17,290 bases of DNA from an uncultured Collinsella sp. (GCA_900554135.1 USFU01000020.1:1-17290), one strand, 5' to 3'; counted from the stretch's first letter, positions 7,940-14,769 are shown. Notes: generated from the sequence alone by a model not told the origin. Made by a program: numbers and translations.

Positions 7940-8869
7940 ATGAAATACAATCTCGACAAGCTGAAGAAAGTCGATCTGCGCGATGTGTGGCCTCATGAGG
8001 CGCTCGACTTTACCAAGTGGCTCTCTGCGGAATCCAACCTTGCCATGCTGAGCTCGGCAGTCGGCATCGAGCTTGAGCTTATAGAGACCGAGTCGTCGGT
8101 GGGCTCGTTCAACGTCGACATCTATGCGCAGGAAGCCGGCACCGGGCGCAAGGTGATAATCGAGAACCAGCTCGAGGACACCAACCACGACCACCTAGGC
8201 AAAGTAATCACCTACGCCGCCGGCAAGGGCGCCGAGGTCGTCATATGGGTGGTGGCCCGCGCACGCGACGAGCACCGTCAGGCCATCGAGTGGCTCAACC
8301 AGCACACCGACAGCGACTTCGGATTCTTCCTAGTGGAGGTAGAGCTGTGGTCCATCGGCGATTCCCTGCCGGCACCGCGTTTCAGCGTAGTCGAGCAGCC
8401 GAACGAGTGGACGAAGGCCATCAAGCTCAGCGAGGGTCTCTCCGAGACCGAGCGCGTCAAGCTGTCGTACTGGACCAAGTACCGCGAGGTGGCCCAGGCG
8501 ACTCCCGAGTTTTTGAAGGTTTTCAATCCGCAGAAACCCTCGAAGGATCATTGGACGACACTGCGCTGCGGCACGTCCGCCTACCATATCGCATTGCTCA
8601 TAGACACGCGGCACGGCCGCATCGGCATCGAGTTCTACGCACGCGACGACAAGGAAATCGGCCACAAGGCCATCGACAACACCGATTTGTTTGAAGAACG
8701 TCTCGGCCTTGCGGCCACACCCTTTGACGCCAAGAAGGCTTCGGGGCTTCGCTTCTACAAAGACGGCTGCAAGATCAAGAATAACGAGACCGCCTGGCCG
8801 AGATTCATATCCGAGCAGCTCGAATGGGCTCTCACCATGAAGAAGCTAATCGCCGAGCTGGGGCTTTAG
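7940..8869 (+). CDS. DUF4268 family protein with PD-(D/E)xK nuclease-like N-terminus
   Basis: This is a 309-aa protein of a family found scattered in mobile and defence-related regions; its biochemical role is not settled. The N-terminal half shows the nuclease-like pattern: VGSFNVDIYA with D60, then KVIIENQLEDTNHDHLGK with E75 and Q77 in place of the common lysine, followed by TYAAG and VIWVVARARDEHRQAIEWLN. The C-terminal half (about 160-309) carries the DUF4268-type domain. AGGA at 7931-7934 stands before ATG 7940. An upstream ATG at 7892 would add 16 residues that do not look like the family, so I reject it. It is third behind res, 60 bases after the preceding gene. Its last 24 bases overlap the convergent mobC-like gene. 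Confidence 0.85.
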   Translation: MKYNLDKLKKVDLRDVWPHEALDFTKWLSAESNLAMLSSAVGIELELIETESSVGSFNVDIYAQEAGTGRKVIIENQLEDTNHDHLGKVITYAAGKGAEVVIWVVARARDEHRQAIEWLNQHTDSDFGFFLVEVELWSIGDSLPAPRFSVVEQPNEWTKAIKLSEGLSETERVKLSYWTKYREVAQATPEFLKVFNPQKPSKDHWTTLRCGTSAYHIALLIDTRHGRIGIEFYARDDKEIGHKAIDNTDLFEERLGLAATPFDAKKASGLRFYKDGCKIKNNETAWPRFISEQLEWALTMKKLIAELGL

Positions 8870-9298
8870 ACGTTGTCTGCGCCCCATTCCGAAAATGCTC
8901 GCAGTGTTGGATTCTGCACCCATTACGGTTGCCACTGACTCTTCCAAAGGGGTGGTTCGTGGCGATGTCTCTACCGTTGGCGCGTCAGCCCCCTCGTCGA
9001 GCGCCGCGAAGAGCTTCATCACGTGCCCGAGCCTCTGCTGCAGGGACTCGCTCAGTTCGCCGTAGGAGACCGCCAGTCGTACCTCCTTGGCCAGCTCTGC
9101 CATCGAGCCCCTCAACGCCTTCTGAACGCTCACGGAGGGCTTCACCTCAACCTGGGTATCGGTGAGCTTGGCGATGATGTAGTCCTGTCTGCTCATGCCG
9201 CTCCAGGCGGCCATCTCGCATATGAGCTTGTGCTCCTCGGGCGTACAGAGAAACGCCATCGTCTCGCTGCGCTTGCGGGCGCCGTTCTCGCACGGCAT
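8846..9298 (-). CDS. MobC-like mobilisation / ribbon-helix-helix protein, probably 3'-altered
   Basis: This 150-aa protein resembles plasmid and ICE mobilisation proteins of the MobC/relaxosome type, which help a relaxase at the transfer origin. Seen: an N-terminal RKRSETMAFLCTPEEHKLI and a helix pair, WSGMSRQDYIIAKLT, which fits a ribbon-helix-helix DNA-binding fold, then a long helical segment to about residue 100. The last 45 residues are low in recognisable features, and the gene ends inside the 3' end of the convergent DUF4268 gene. The native tail may therefore have been lost at a recombination junction. It starts five bases after the recombinase stop, with AGGGGG overlapping that stop codon, so the two form an operon. 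No relaxase is present. Confidence in a real gene is higher than in the MobC label. Confidence 0.68.
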   Translation of the reverse strand: MPCENGARKRSETMAFLCTPEEHKLICEMAAWSGMSRQDYIIAKLTDTQVEVKPSVSVQKALRGSMAELAKEVRLAVSYGELSESLQQRLGHVMKLFAALDEGADAPTVETSPRTTPLEESVATVMGAESNTASIFGMGRRQRLKPQLGD

Positions 9299-9303
9299 TC
9301 TTC

Positions 9304-10032
9304 TTACCCCCTTGCTCCGTCAAGGGCGGCTGCCATCTCGTCCTGCTTCGTGGGGAACAGGTGAGCGTAGCGGTAGGTGATGTCCACCGCCTCGTGGCCC
9401 ATGCGCTCGGCGATGGCCAGCGCGGAGAAGCCCATCTCGATCAGCAGGCTCACATGGCTGTGGCGTATGTCGTGTATGCGGATGCGCTTCACGCCCGACG
9501 CCTTGCGCCCTCGCTCCATCTCGTGGGCCAGGAAGTGCTTGGTCACGGCGAACAGGCGCTCGTCGGGGGCGACGTCGTCGCGCATCTCGATGAAGTCCGC
9601 CATCTCGTCGCGCGGGAAGACGGGCATGACGATCGTGCGCACCGACTTGGGCGTCTTGGGGTCGGTCACGGTGCCCACGCCGCGGAGGCTCTGGTACGAC
9701 TTGTTGATGCGCAGCCGTGAGCTCTCCGGCATGAAGTCGGACGGCGTGAGCGCCAAAAGCTCGCCGCAGCGGATGCCCGTCCAGTACAGCAGCCCGAAGC
9801 CGCCACACACCGACGCCATTAGCCGAGGCCGTTCCGTGCGAAGCCCGGTCGCTTCCGCCAGCTCCAGTGCCCGCCGCTCTGGGCCCTTCGTGCTTGGGCC
9901 GTCCGGGTCGCCCACACCATCACGCGTCGTCTCCGGGCGCTTGGGCGGTGACCATTCTCGCCGCAGCCGGTTACCGCAAGGCACCGAATGCAGCCGGCAG
10001 CCGACACCCGGCGGCAGCCGGCTGCAAGGCAA
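9304..10032 (-). pseudogene. int: Tyrosine recombinase (integrase), N-terminally degenerate
   Basis: The C-terminal catalytic domain is complete: R88 in TGIRCGELL, K126 in DPKTPKSVR, HDIRHSH giving H187 and R190, H213 in MGHEAVD and the nucleophile Y222 in YRYAHLFP. Such enzymes integrate and excise ICEs, IMEs and phages. Before about residue 65 (upstream of roughly 9840) the translation becomes arginine- and proline-rich, with no sign of the SAM-like core-binding domain or arm-binding domain, and I found no continuation in the other minus-strand frames. Intact relatives are normally near 350-400 aa, against 242 at most here. It is followed directly by the MobC-like gene. I read it as the decayed end of an integrated element marking the boundary with the core chromosome; an unusual short recombinase is the alternative. 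Confidence 0.75.
9963..10024. repeat. Cluster of GCAGCCGG repeats
   Basis: GCAGCCGG occurs at 9963-9970, 9990-9997 and 10014-10021. The last forms the 12-bp palindrome GCAGCCGGCTGC. The first and third copies are each followed by a short run ending CGCAAGGCA or TGCAAGGCA. The cluster lies at the degenerate 5' end of the recombinase, where attachment-site or arm-type repeats could survive, but it may also be plain GC-rich noise. Confidence 0.4.
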
Positions 10033-10186
10033 TCTCGCCAGAGCTCACGAAGAGATTCCACGCCTGAAGAGACCAAGCACCCGCAACTCTCTCAAACCCG
10101 AAGACCGACAACCGTAACTTAGCAGCTTAACGGACTAGCAAAATTCAAAGAGCGTCGCCCCAGCTCGCCGGCGAATCACGTGCGTA

Positions 10187-10609
10187 TTACAAAGCAGCCA
10201 TCTTCCTCGCAGCATGAAGCATCTCGTACTCGCGACCGCTCCATACGGGAAGGGACGCGGCGTGGACGGCAGCCCGACACACGTCGAGGAACCCCGTAGC
10301 GCTCTCGCAGAAGCACTCGTGCGCGAACTCGCCCGTGCCGTGGGCAACGGCGTCTCCATCGGCGTAGAGCGTCCAGATAGCGGGCGTGCGGTCGTCGCCG
10401 CCCTCAAAGGCAATCTGCAACACGTGAGACGTGCCCTCGGCAAGAAGCTCGCTCTCAAGCCTCCCCACGGAGAAGCGCATCTGGTGGGCGAGACAATCCT
10501 TGGCAAGTGCCGAGATGTATCCGCTCGGCTCATCGAGAAGGTGCATACGCCTCGGCTTGACAGTCAGGTTGTGGAAGTCACGCTCTTCGCGCACAGAGAA
10601 ATCGTCCAT
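10187..10609 (-). CDS. Hypothetical protein (140 aa)
   Basis: I do not recognise this protein. The frame is supported by an AAAGGGG ribosome site six bases before ATG and by ordinary amino acid composition, unlike the overlapping arginine/serine-rich frames. It begins MDDFSVREERDFHNLTVKP and contains EGTSHVLQIAFEGGDD and WTLYADGDAVAHGTGEFA, which look like alternating strands of a small alpha/beta protein. No membrane segment, signal peptide or metal motif is seen. It stands alone between the recombinase remnant and proC, on the same strand as both but with large gaps on either side, so it is probably transcribed separately. It could belong to the mobile element remnant or to the core. Confidence 0.65.
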   Translation of the reverse strand: MDDFSVREERDFHNLTVKPRRMHLLDEPSGYISALAKDCLAHQMRFSVGRLESELLAEGTSHVLQIAFEGGDDRTPAIWTLYADGDAVAHGTGEFAHECFCESATGFLDVCRAAVHAASLPVWSGREYEMLHAARKMAAL

Positions 10610-10970
10610 GTTGGACCCCTTTCATCGATGCTGGCAGGACCACCGTGCCTCTCGGCCGGTTGGTGTCGGGATCATCGAGCCAACTCTCTACCCCGACTCT
10701 GGATAAAATGACCCGAGCAATACGGGCGAAGGGCACTCTACCATCACGTGTACATGCGATGCAAGGGGTCGTCGTGAAGGGCAAGAGAAACCTTATCCGG
10801 CCCAGCCCGCATGGCCAACCGCAGCCAGCTGCTCGCGAAGGCCGCTGACAGCGGAGAGTGGCAAGACGGCCAGTGCTTCTCGTTTGGCGCAAGCGAAGAC
10901 GAGGTCCGCACCTGGGCAAAGACGCTGTAGCGCCAAGAGCGGGGCAATCGAATAAGGCGGTCGAAGCCCC
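10610..10970. other. Stretch without a convincing gene
   Basis: These 361 bp hold no frame with a good ribosome site and natural composition. Two short plus-strand frames are worth recording. One has ATG at 10708 and includes MTRAIRAKGTLPSRVHAMQG, which faintly recalls the N-terminus of Vsr-type endonucleases. The other has ATG at 10811 and encodes 39 residues ending SEDEVRTWAKTL before TAG at 10928. Both could be decayed gene pieces. No tRNA or clear terminator was found here. Confidence 0.45.
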
Positions 10971-11738
10971 CTAGAGCGTGGCGTCGACGGCGCGGATGAG
11001 GGCGGCGCGCAGGCCGGAGGCCTCCAGCTCGGCCACGCCGCGGATGGTGACGCCACCTGGGGAGCAGACCGCATCCTTCATAGCAGCCGGGTGCTCACCA
11101 GTCTCTATCTGCAGCTTTGCCGTGCCAAGCATCATCTGGCTCACGATTCTGTACGCGTCCGCACGCGGGATGCCATGCTTGACGGCGGCGTCGGCCAGGG
11201 CCTCGATGCCCATGGCGACAAACGCGGGAGAGCAGCCGCCCACCGTTCCGCCCACAAACAGCAGGCGGCTCTCAAGCTCCACCACCAGGCCAAGCTTGCC
11301 CAGCAGGTCAAGCACCTCGGCGCGTATCTCCGTGCCCATCGTTGAGGCGCGCTCCACCGCGATGACGCCCTCGTTGACGGAAACCGGCGTGTTGGGCACG
11401 CAGGAGAGGTGCGCCGCACCAGGCAGGAGCTCCTCCCACTTGGCGCAGTCCCAGCCCCAGGCAACGGAGAGCACGGCCTTGCCGGAGAGCTCATCTGCCA
11501 GCGGCCCCACGACCTCGGCGATAAGGTGCGGCTTCACGGCAACAATCAGCAGGTCAGACGCCGCGACAACCTCCGCCGCACCCGAGCAGGCCGTCATGCC
11601 GCGCGCCTCGCAGCGCTCGCGCAGCGCGTCAAAGCGCCCCGCGCAGGCGCTCATCCGCCCCGCGTCCACGCCCGCGGCAATCCAGCCGTCCGCCATGGCG
11701 CTCGCCATGTTGCCAAAGCCAATGAAGCCAATCCTCAT
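10971..11738 (-). CDS. proC: Pyrroline-5-carboxylate reductase
   Basis: ProC catalyses the last step of proline synthesis, reducing 1-pyrroline-5-carboxylate with NAD(P)H in the cytoplasm. The 255-aa protein opens with the Rossmann motif MRIGFIGFGNMASAM, has IVAVKPHLIAEV at 65-76 and SCVPNTPVSVNEG around 112-124. It closes with the family signature region, SPAFVAMGIEALADAAV through AAMKDAVCSPGGVTIRG. Length and motifs are complete. The open frame extends upstream, but GGAAGGGG stands five bases before the ATG at 11738, and the Rossmann motif begins there. The gene stands alone, 257 bp after the toxin gene on the same strand. Three inverted repeats in or beside the gap suggest separation of the two transcripts. 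Confidence 0.95.
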   Translation of the reverse strand: MRIGFIGFGNMASAMADGWIAAGVDAGRMSACAGRFDALRERCEARGMTACSGAAEVVAASDLLIVAVKPHLIAEVVGPLADELSGKAVLSVAWGWDCAKWEELLPGAAHLSCVPNTPVSVNEGVIAVERASTMGTEIRAEVLDLLGKLGLVVELESRLLFVGGTVGGCSPAFVAMGIEALADAAVKHGIPRADAYRIVSQMMLGTAKLQIETGEHPAAMKDAVCSPGGVTIRGVAELEASGLRAALIRAVDATL

Positions 11739-11841
11739 AGCTGCCCCTTCCACGATGCCTTTCGCCGCCAGTATGCCAGAGCATGCCCGCACGGACGCCT
11801 CCAACCGTGCATACGCAAAACAGCGTACATAAACGCAAGGG

Positions 11842-11879
11842 GCCCTTCTCGCCAACTGGGCAAACGCGGCGAGAAGGGC
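11842..11879. terminator. Candidate hairpin between the toxin gene and proC
   Basis: Perfect 12-bp arms GCCCTTCTCGCC (11842-11853) and GGCGAGAAGGGC (11868-11879) enclose a 14-base loop. It lies downstream of the toxin gene and about 100 bp upstream of proC. No proper T-run follows on either strand (minus-strand tail CCCCTTGCGTTT), so it may be a weak or factor-assisted terminator, or a leader structure. Confidence 0.5.
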
Positions 11880-11901
11880 GCGGGCAACGGCCACCTAGTG
11901 C

Positions 11902-11954
11902 GGGCCCAAACTCCGCAATAGCGAAAATTGTTCGATATTGCGTAGTTTGGGCCC
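11902..11954. repeat. Long imperfect palindrome A (core CCCAAACTCCG)
   Basis: The 19-bp arms 11902-11920 and 11936-11954 match at 18 of 19 positions around a 15-base loop, and the outer ends are GGGCCC. It starts about 40 bp after the toxin stop codon. A small palindrome, GCAATATTGC, follows at 11966-11975 and repeats the GCAATA end of the arms. It lacks a T-run. It shares CCCAAACTCCG with the palindrome at 12646-12704, which suggests a dispersed repeat family. Confidence 0.7.
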
Positions 11955-11995
11955 AGTTCTATTACGCAATATTGCAGTCCAGCGGAGAGGGGCGC

Positions 11996-12301
11996 CTACA
12001 CCAGCCTGGCGTAGTCCTGACTCTGGTGAAAGACGTGGGCTACGTAGACCTTCTCGCCTTTGACGCGGTACAGAGCAAGATAGCCCTCTAGCGCTGCCTT
12101 GCGATATCCCAAGTGGGCAAGCCGCGACTCCCTGGCTGTGGGATACATCAGCGGAAACGCCTCGACCTTGGCCACAAAGCCATCGAAGGCGTCCAGCAGG
12201 TCGCCCGCTGCCGCAGGGGCACCCAGGGACTCCGTCAGATACAGCACGGCCGCCTCGAGGTCTTCCTTGGCCTCGTCGGTGACCACGACCTCACAGGCCA
12301 T
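11996..12301 (-). CDS. RelE/ParE family toxin
   Basis: This 101-aa protein fits type II toxins of the RelE/ParE superfamily, which cut mRNA at the ribosome (RelE-like) or poison gyrase (ParE-like). Seen: an opening strand ACEVVVTDEAKEDLEAAVLYL with the typical two-helix hairpin, then PLMYPTARESRLAHLGYRKAAL and the closing strands YLALYRVKGEKVYVAHVFHQSQDYARLV, whose layout is the family norm. Its ATG lies inside the last codons of the antitoxin gene, an 11-base overlap that implies translational coupling. Regulation would come from the shared upstream operator. Sequence alone does not decide between RNase and gyrase target, so no specific symbol is given. Confidence 0.88.
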   Translation of the reverse strand: MACEVVVTDEAKEDLEAAVLYLTESLGAPAAAGDLLDAFDGFVAKVEAFPLMYPTARESRLAHLGYRKAALEGYLALYRVKGEKVYVAHVFHQSQDYARLV

Positions 12302-12566
12302 ACTTGGCCCTCAGGCCTGCAGAGACCTCGCGCGCATCGGTCACCCTGCCGGCGGCGATATCCGCCTCGGCGCGGTCGATGGCCTGGTAGAGCTTGGCCC
12401 GAGCCGCCTCGGCGCAAAGGGCCTCGTAGCCGCTCATGGAGAGGGCGACAAACGCCTCTCGCCCATTCTTGGTCACCAGGACCGGACCGGCGGCATTCTG
12501 GACGGTGTCCGTAAACTCCGCCGTATTCTTGAGCTCTTTCATGGGCACGCAGGTAGCAGGCGCCAT
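12291..12566 (-). CDS. Phd/YefM family antitoxin
   Basis: This 91-aa protein pairs with the RelE/ParE toxin that overlaps its 3' end. Phd/YefM antitoxins bind and neutralise the toxin through a flexible C-terminus and repress their own operon through the N-terminal fold. Seen: MKELKNTAEFTDTVQ, then PVLVTKNGREAFVALSMSGYEAL, which is the hallmark of this fold, followed by a helical tail. The ATG at 12566 has AGGAAG about six bases before it. An earlier ATG at 12605 would lie inside the promoter palindrome and is rejected, while a later in-frame ATG (MKELK) lacks a clear site. Confidence 0.9.
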   Translation of the reverse strand: MAPATCVPMKELKNTAEFTDTVQNAAGPVLVTKNGREAFVALSMSGYEALCAEAARAKLYQAIDRAEADIAAGRVTDAREVSAGLRAKYGL

Positions 12567-12595
12567 CTTTGGCTTCCTTTCTTCTTGGCAGCTTA

Positions 12596-12624
12596 AAAAT
12601 ACCACGATTGTGGTATTTCTCTAA
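12596..12624 (-). promoter_or_regulatory. Toxin-antitoxin promoter with overlapping palindromic operator
   Basis: On the minus strand a TTAGAG box (12624-12619) and a TATTTT box (12601-12596) are separated by 17 bp. A perfect 9+9 bp palindrome, arms AAATACCAC and GTGGTATTT with a four-base centre (12597-12618), fills the spacer and covers most of the -10 box. This is where a Phd/YefM antitoxin-toxin complex would be expected to bind for autorepression. The palindrome is seen directly; its role is inferred from the family. Confidence 0.72.
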
Positions 12625-12645
12625 CAGCGACGAGAGGAAGTCACC

Positions 12646-12704
12646 CAAACTCCGTCACCGGCGGACACTTTGGCGAGAAGAACGTCCGCGGGTGACGGAG
12701 TTTG
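12646..12704. repeat. Long imperfect palindrome B (core CCCAAACTCCG)
   Basis: The 21-bp arms 12646-12666 and 12684-12704 match at 20 of 21 positions around a 17-base loop. It lies 22 bp after the stop codon of the tRNA-dihydrouridine synthase gene and upstream of the antitoxin promoter. No T-run follows, so it is either an untypical terminator or a REP-like repeat. The loop contains GGCGAGAAG, which also occurs in the arm of the hairpin at 11868-11879. Confidence 0.72.
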
Positions 12705-12725
12705 TCGCCGACCGCGCCGCCAGCC

Positions 12726-13679
12726 CTACCCGCGGTACCTCGCCGACGGGAGGAACTTCTCACCAGAAAAGATGGACTCCACGGCAACCCGGTACTCCCC
12801 CACCTTGCGGGCAGACCTCACCCTGCGGCGAACGGACTTCTCGTCAGCAAACGCGCAGCTGGCGTAGAGCCACCACTCCTTCATGCGCATCACCGCGTTG
12901 CCGCCCATCTCATCCGCGTAGGCGGCAAAGAGCGCGTCGTGAAAGCGCCGCAGCTCAGCGGCCGTAAGCGGCGCGCCGCCGCAAAGCACGCGCGGCAGGG
13001 CGGGGTTGCCAAGCACGCCGCGGCCCAGCATCACATGGCGCGTCTGCGGATACGCGCTGGTCAGGCGTTTGAAGTCATCGACATCAAAGATGTCTCCGTT
13101 GTAGGCCACGGCAAAGGGCGCCTCCTCCAGCGTGCGCCCGTAGGGCTCCCAGCGCGGCGTTCCCCGGTAGGCGTCTACCCGCAGCCTCGGGTGCACAATC
13201 AGCTCCGCCAGGTGACAGCGGCAGTAGGCGGCCAGGACCTCCCCGTACTCGTCGTCCTTCTCCACGCCGATGCGCGTCTTGACCGAGACCGGCAGGGGTG
13301 ACCTCTCGCACACGTCCTGCAGAAACTCCTCCAGCTCCCGCGGCTCCCGTAGAAAGCCCGCGCCCTTGCCCTTGGAGACCACGGTGCCCGAGGGGCAGCC
13401 CGCGTTGAGGTTGACCTCGCGGTAGCCCATCCGCTGCAGAAGGCCGGCCGCCCACACAAAGCGGTCAGCGTCACGGGTCAGGAGCTGCGGAACCACGTCC
13501 AGCCCCTCGTTGGCCACGGGGTCCAGCTCCTTCTTCGCACGGCCAACAAACCCCTTGCCCACCTGCGGCGGAGCCACAAACGGCGTGTAGTAGCGGTCGA
13601 GCGCGCCAAAGCACTCGGCGTGGACGCGCCTGAAGACGTGCCCGGTGACCCCCTCCATGGGGGCAAGCGAAAGAATCAT
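12726..13679 (-). CDS. tRNA-dihydrouridine synthase family protein
   Basis: This 317-aa FMN-dependent enzyme reduces specific uridines in tRNA to dihydrouridine. Seen: ILSLAPMEGVTGHVFRR at residues 2-18, the flavin-binding start of the Dus barrel; PQLLTRD; LNAGCPSGTV with the catalytic Cys95; VSVKTRIG at 131-138; the HPRLRVDAYRG region; and AYNGDIFD and LGRGVLGNP near the phosphate-binding end. GGAG lies about six bases before the ATG at 13679. The upstream ATG at 13706 has no better site and would add residues outside the family pattern. Which position it modifies (DusA, B or C type) I cannot say, so no symbol is given. It follows the EamA gene by about 105 bp on the same strand. Confidence 0.9.
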   Translation of the reverse strand: MILSLAPMEGVTGHVFRRVHAECFGALDRYYTPFVAPPQVGKGFVGRAKKELDPVANEGLDVVPQLLTRDADRFVWAAGLLQRMGYREVNLNAGCPSGTVVSKGKGAGFLREPRELEEFLQDVCERSPLPVSVKTRIGVEKDDEYGEVLAAYCRCHLAELIVHPRLRVDAYRGTPRWEPYGRTLEEAPFAVAYNGDIFDVDDFKRLTSAYPQTRHVMLGRGVLGNPALPRVLCGGAPLTAAELRRFHDALFAAYADEMGGNAVMRMKEWWLYASCAFADEKSVRRRVRSARKVGEYRVAVESIFSGEKFLPSARYRG

Positions 13680-13784
13680 CCTTCTCTCCGTCCTTCTCCC
13701 CGCCATTGTGGCATGCCGGCCCGCCGGGCAGAAGCGCCGGCAGGGCGCCGAGCTCGCCCGCGGGCATGCGCCGGCTCTTCTCGC

Positions 13785-14672
13785 CTACCTCACGAACACC
13801 ATGAGCAGCGTGCCGGCAACGATGAGCGCCAGGCCGGCGCCGGAGCGGGCCGTGAGCTTCTCGCCAAACACCAGGCGAGAAAAGCCAATGGTCACGAGGA
13901 TGCTCAGCTTGTCTATGGGCACCACGACGCTGGCCAGGCCCTCCTGGAGCGCCTTGTAGTAGCAGAGCCACGAGGCGCCCGTGGCCAGGCCGGAGAGGCA
14001 GATGAAGAGAAGCTCGCGGCGGGGAACGGCGCGGACCGTGCCCGCCTTGCCCGTCACGGCGACCATGACCCAGGACATGACCAGCACCACGATGGTCCTG
14101 ACGGCCGTGCCCAGGTTGGACTCCACGCCCTCGATGCCCACCTTGCCCAGGATGGCCGTCAGGCTGGCAAACACCGCGGAGAGCACGGCAAACACCAGCC
14201 AGGAGCCCCCCGCGGCAGGGACGCCCGTCGAAGTCGCATCTGCCGCCGCGTCCGGCTTGCGCTCGACCATCATCAGCGTGCCGGCGAGGATGAGCACCAT
14301 GGCGATGACGCTTGCCCAGCTCAGGGGCTCGCCCAGCAGCAGGAAGGCAAGGAGCATGGTGAGGACGGTGCTGGACTTGTCGATGGGCACGACCTTGTTG
14401 ACGTCTCCAGACTGGAGCGCCTTGAAGTAACACAGCCACGAGGCACCGGTGGCCAGGCCGGAAAGCCCCAGGAACGCCCAGGTCATAGGCGTAATCGAGC
14501 CAATCTGCCCCGCCGAGTCCACCACCGCGACCATAACCCAGGCAAACGCCAGGACAACGATGGTCCTGATGGCGGTGGCAACCGTCGAGTCGGTCTCGCG
14601 GATGCCGCACTTGGCCAGGATGGCCGTGATTCCCGCAAAGAACGCCGACCCGCACGCAAACGCAACCCACAT
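13785..14672 (-). CDS. EamA/DMT family transporter
   Basis: This 295-aa integral membrane protein belongs to the drug/metabolite transporter superfamily, with about ten predicted membrane helices in two EamA halves (roughly 1-137 and 157-295) joined by a hydrophilic linker. The halves are plainly homologous: LSGLATGASWLCY occurs at 70-82 and again at 226-238, followed by FKALQSGDVNKVVPIDK and YKALQEGLASVVVPIDK. The substrate cannot be told. GGAGG stands seven bases before the ATG at 14672; longer starts would add a charged, proline-rich tail before the first helix and are rejected. It starts 97 bp after the UvrA-like stop codon, and may be transcribed with it or from a promoter in that gap. 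Confidence 0.92.
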   Translation of the reverse strand: MWVAFACGSAFFAGITAILAKCGIRETDSTVATAIRTIVVLAFAWVMVAVVDSAGQIGSITPMTWAFLGLSGLATGASWLCYFKALQSGDVNKVVPIDKSSTVLTMLLAFLLLGEPLSWASVIAMVLILAGTLMMVERKPDAAADATSTGVPAAGGSWLVFAVLSAVFASLTAILGKVGIEGVESNLGTAVRTIVVLVMSWVMVAVTGKAGTVRAVPRRELLFICLSGLATGASWLCYYKALQEGLASVVVPIDKLSILVTIGFSRLVFGEKLTARSGAGLALIVAGTLLMVFVR

Positions 14673-14769
14673 GTCAAAGCCTCCGAACCCAAAATCGCAC
14701 CAAGGGCAGCGATCCAGCATAGTCCTCGCGCGTAACGGGGGCGTAAAGAGGTGCGGCCACGGGGACGCG

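Noticed and set aside
10033..10186. tRNA gene or attachment site next to the recombinase remnant
   Set aside because: No cloverleaf, TTCGA-type T-loop or convincing flanking direct repeat is visible; only GC-rich filler and a short AT-rich end.
13471..14670. Minus-strand open frame of 399 codons overlapping the EamA and Dus genes
   Set aside because: It is a shifted-frame shadow; the EamA and Dus frames explain the sequence with full families and ribosome sites.
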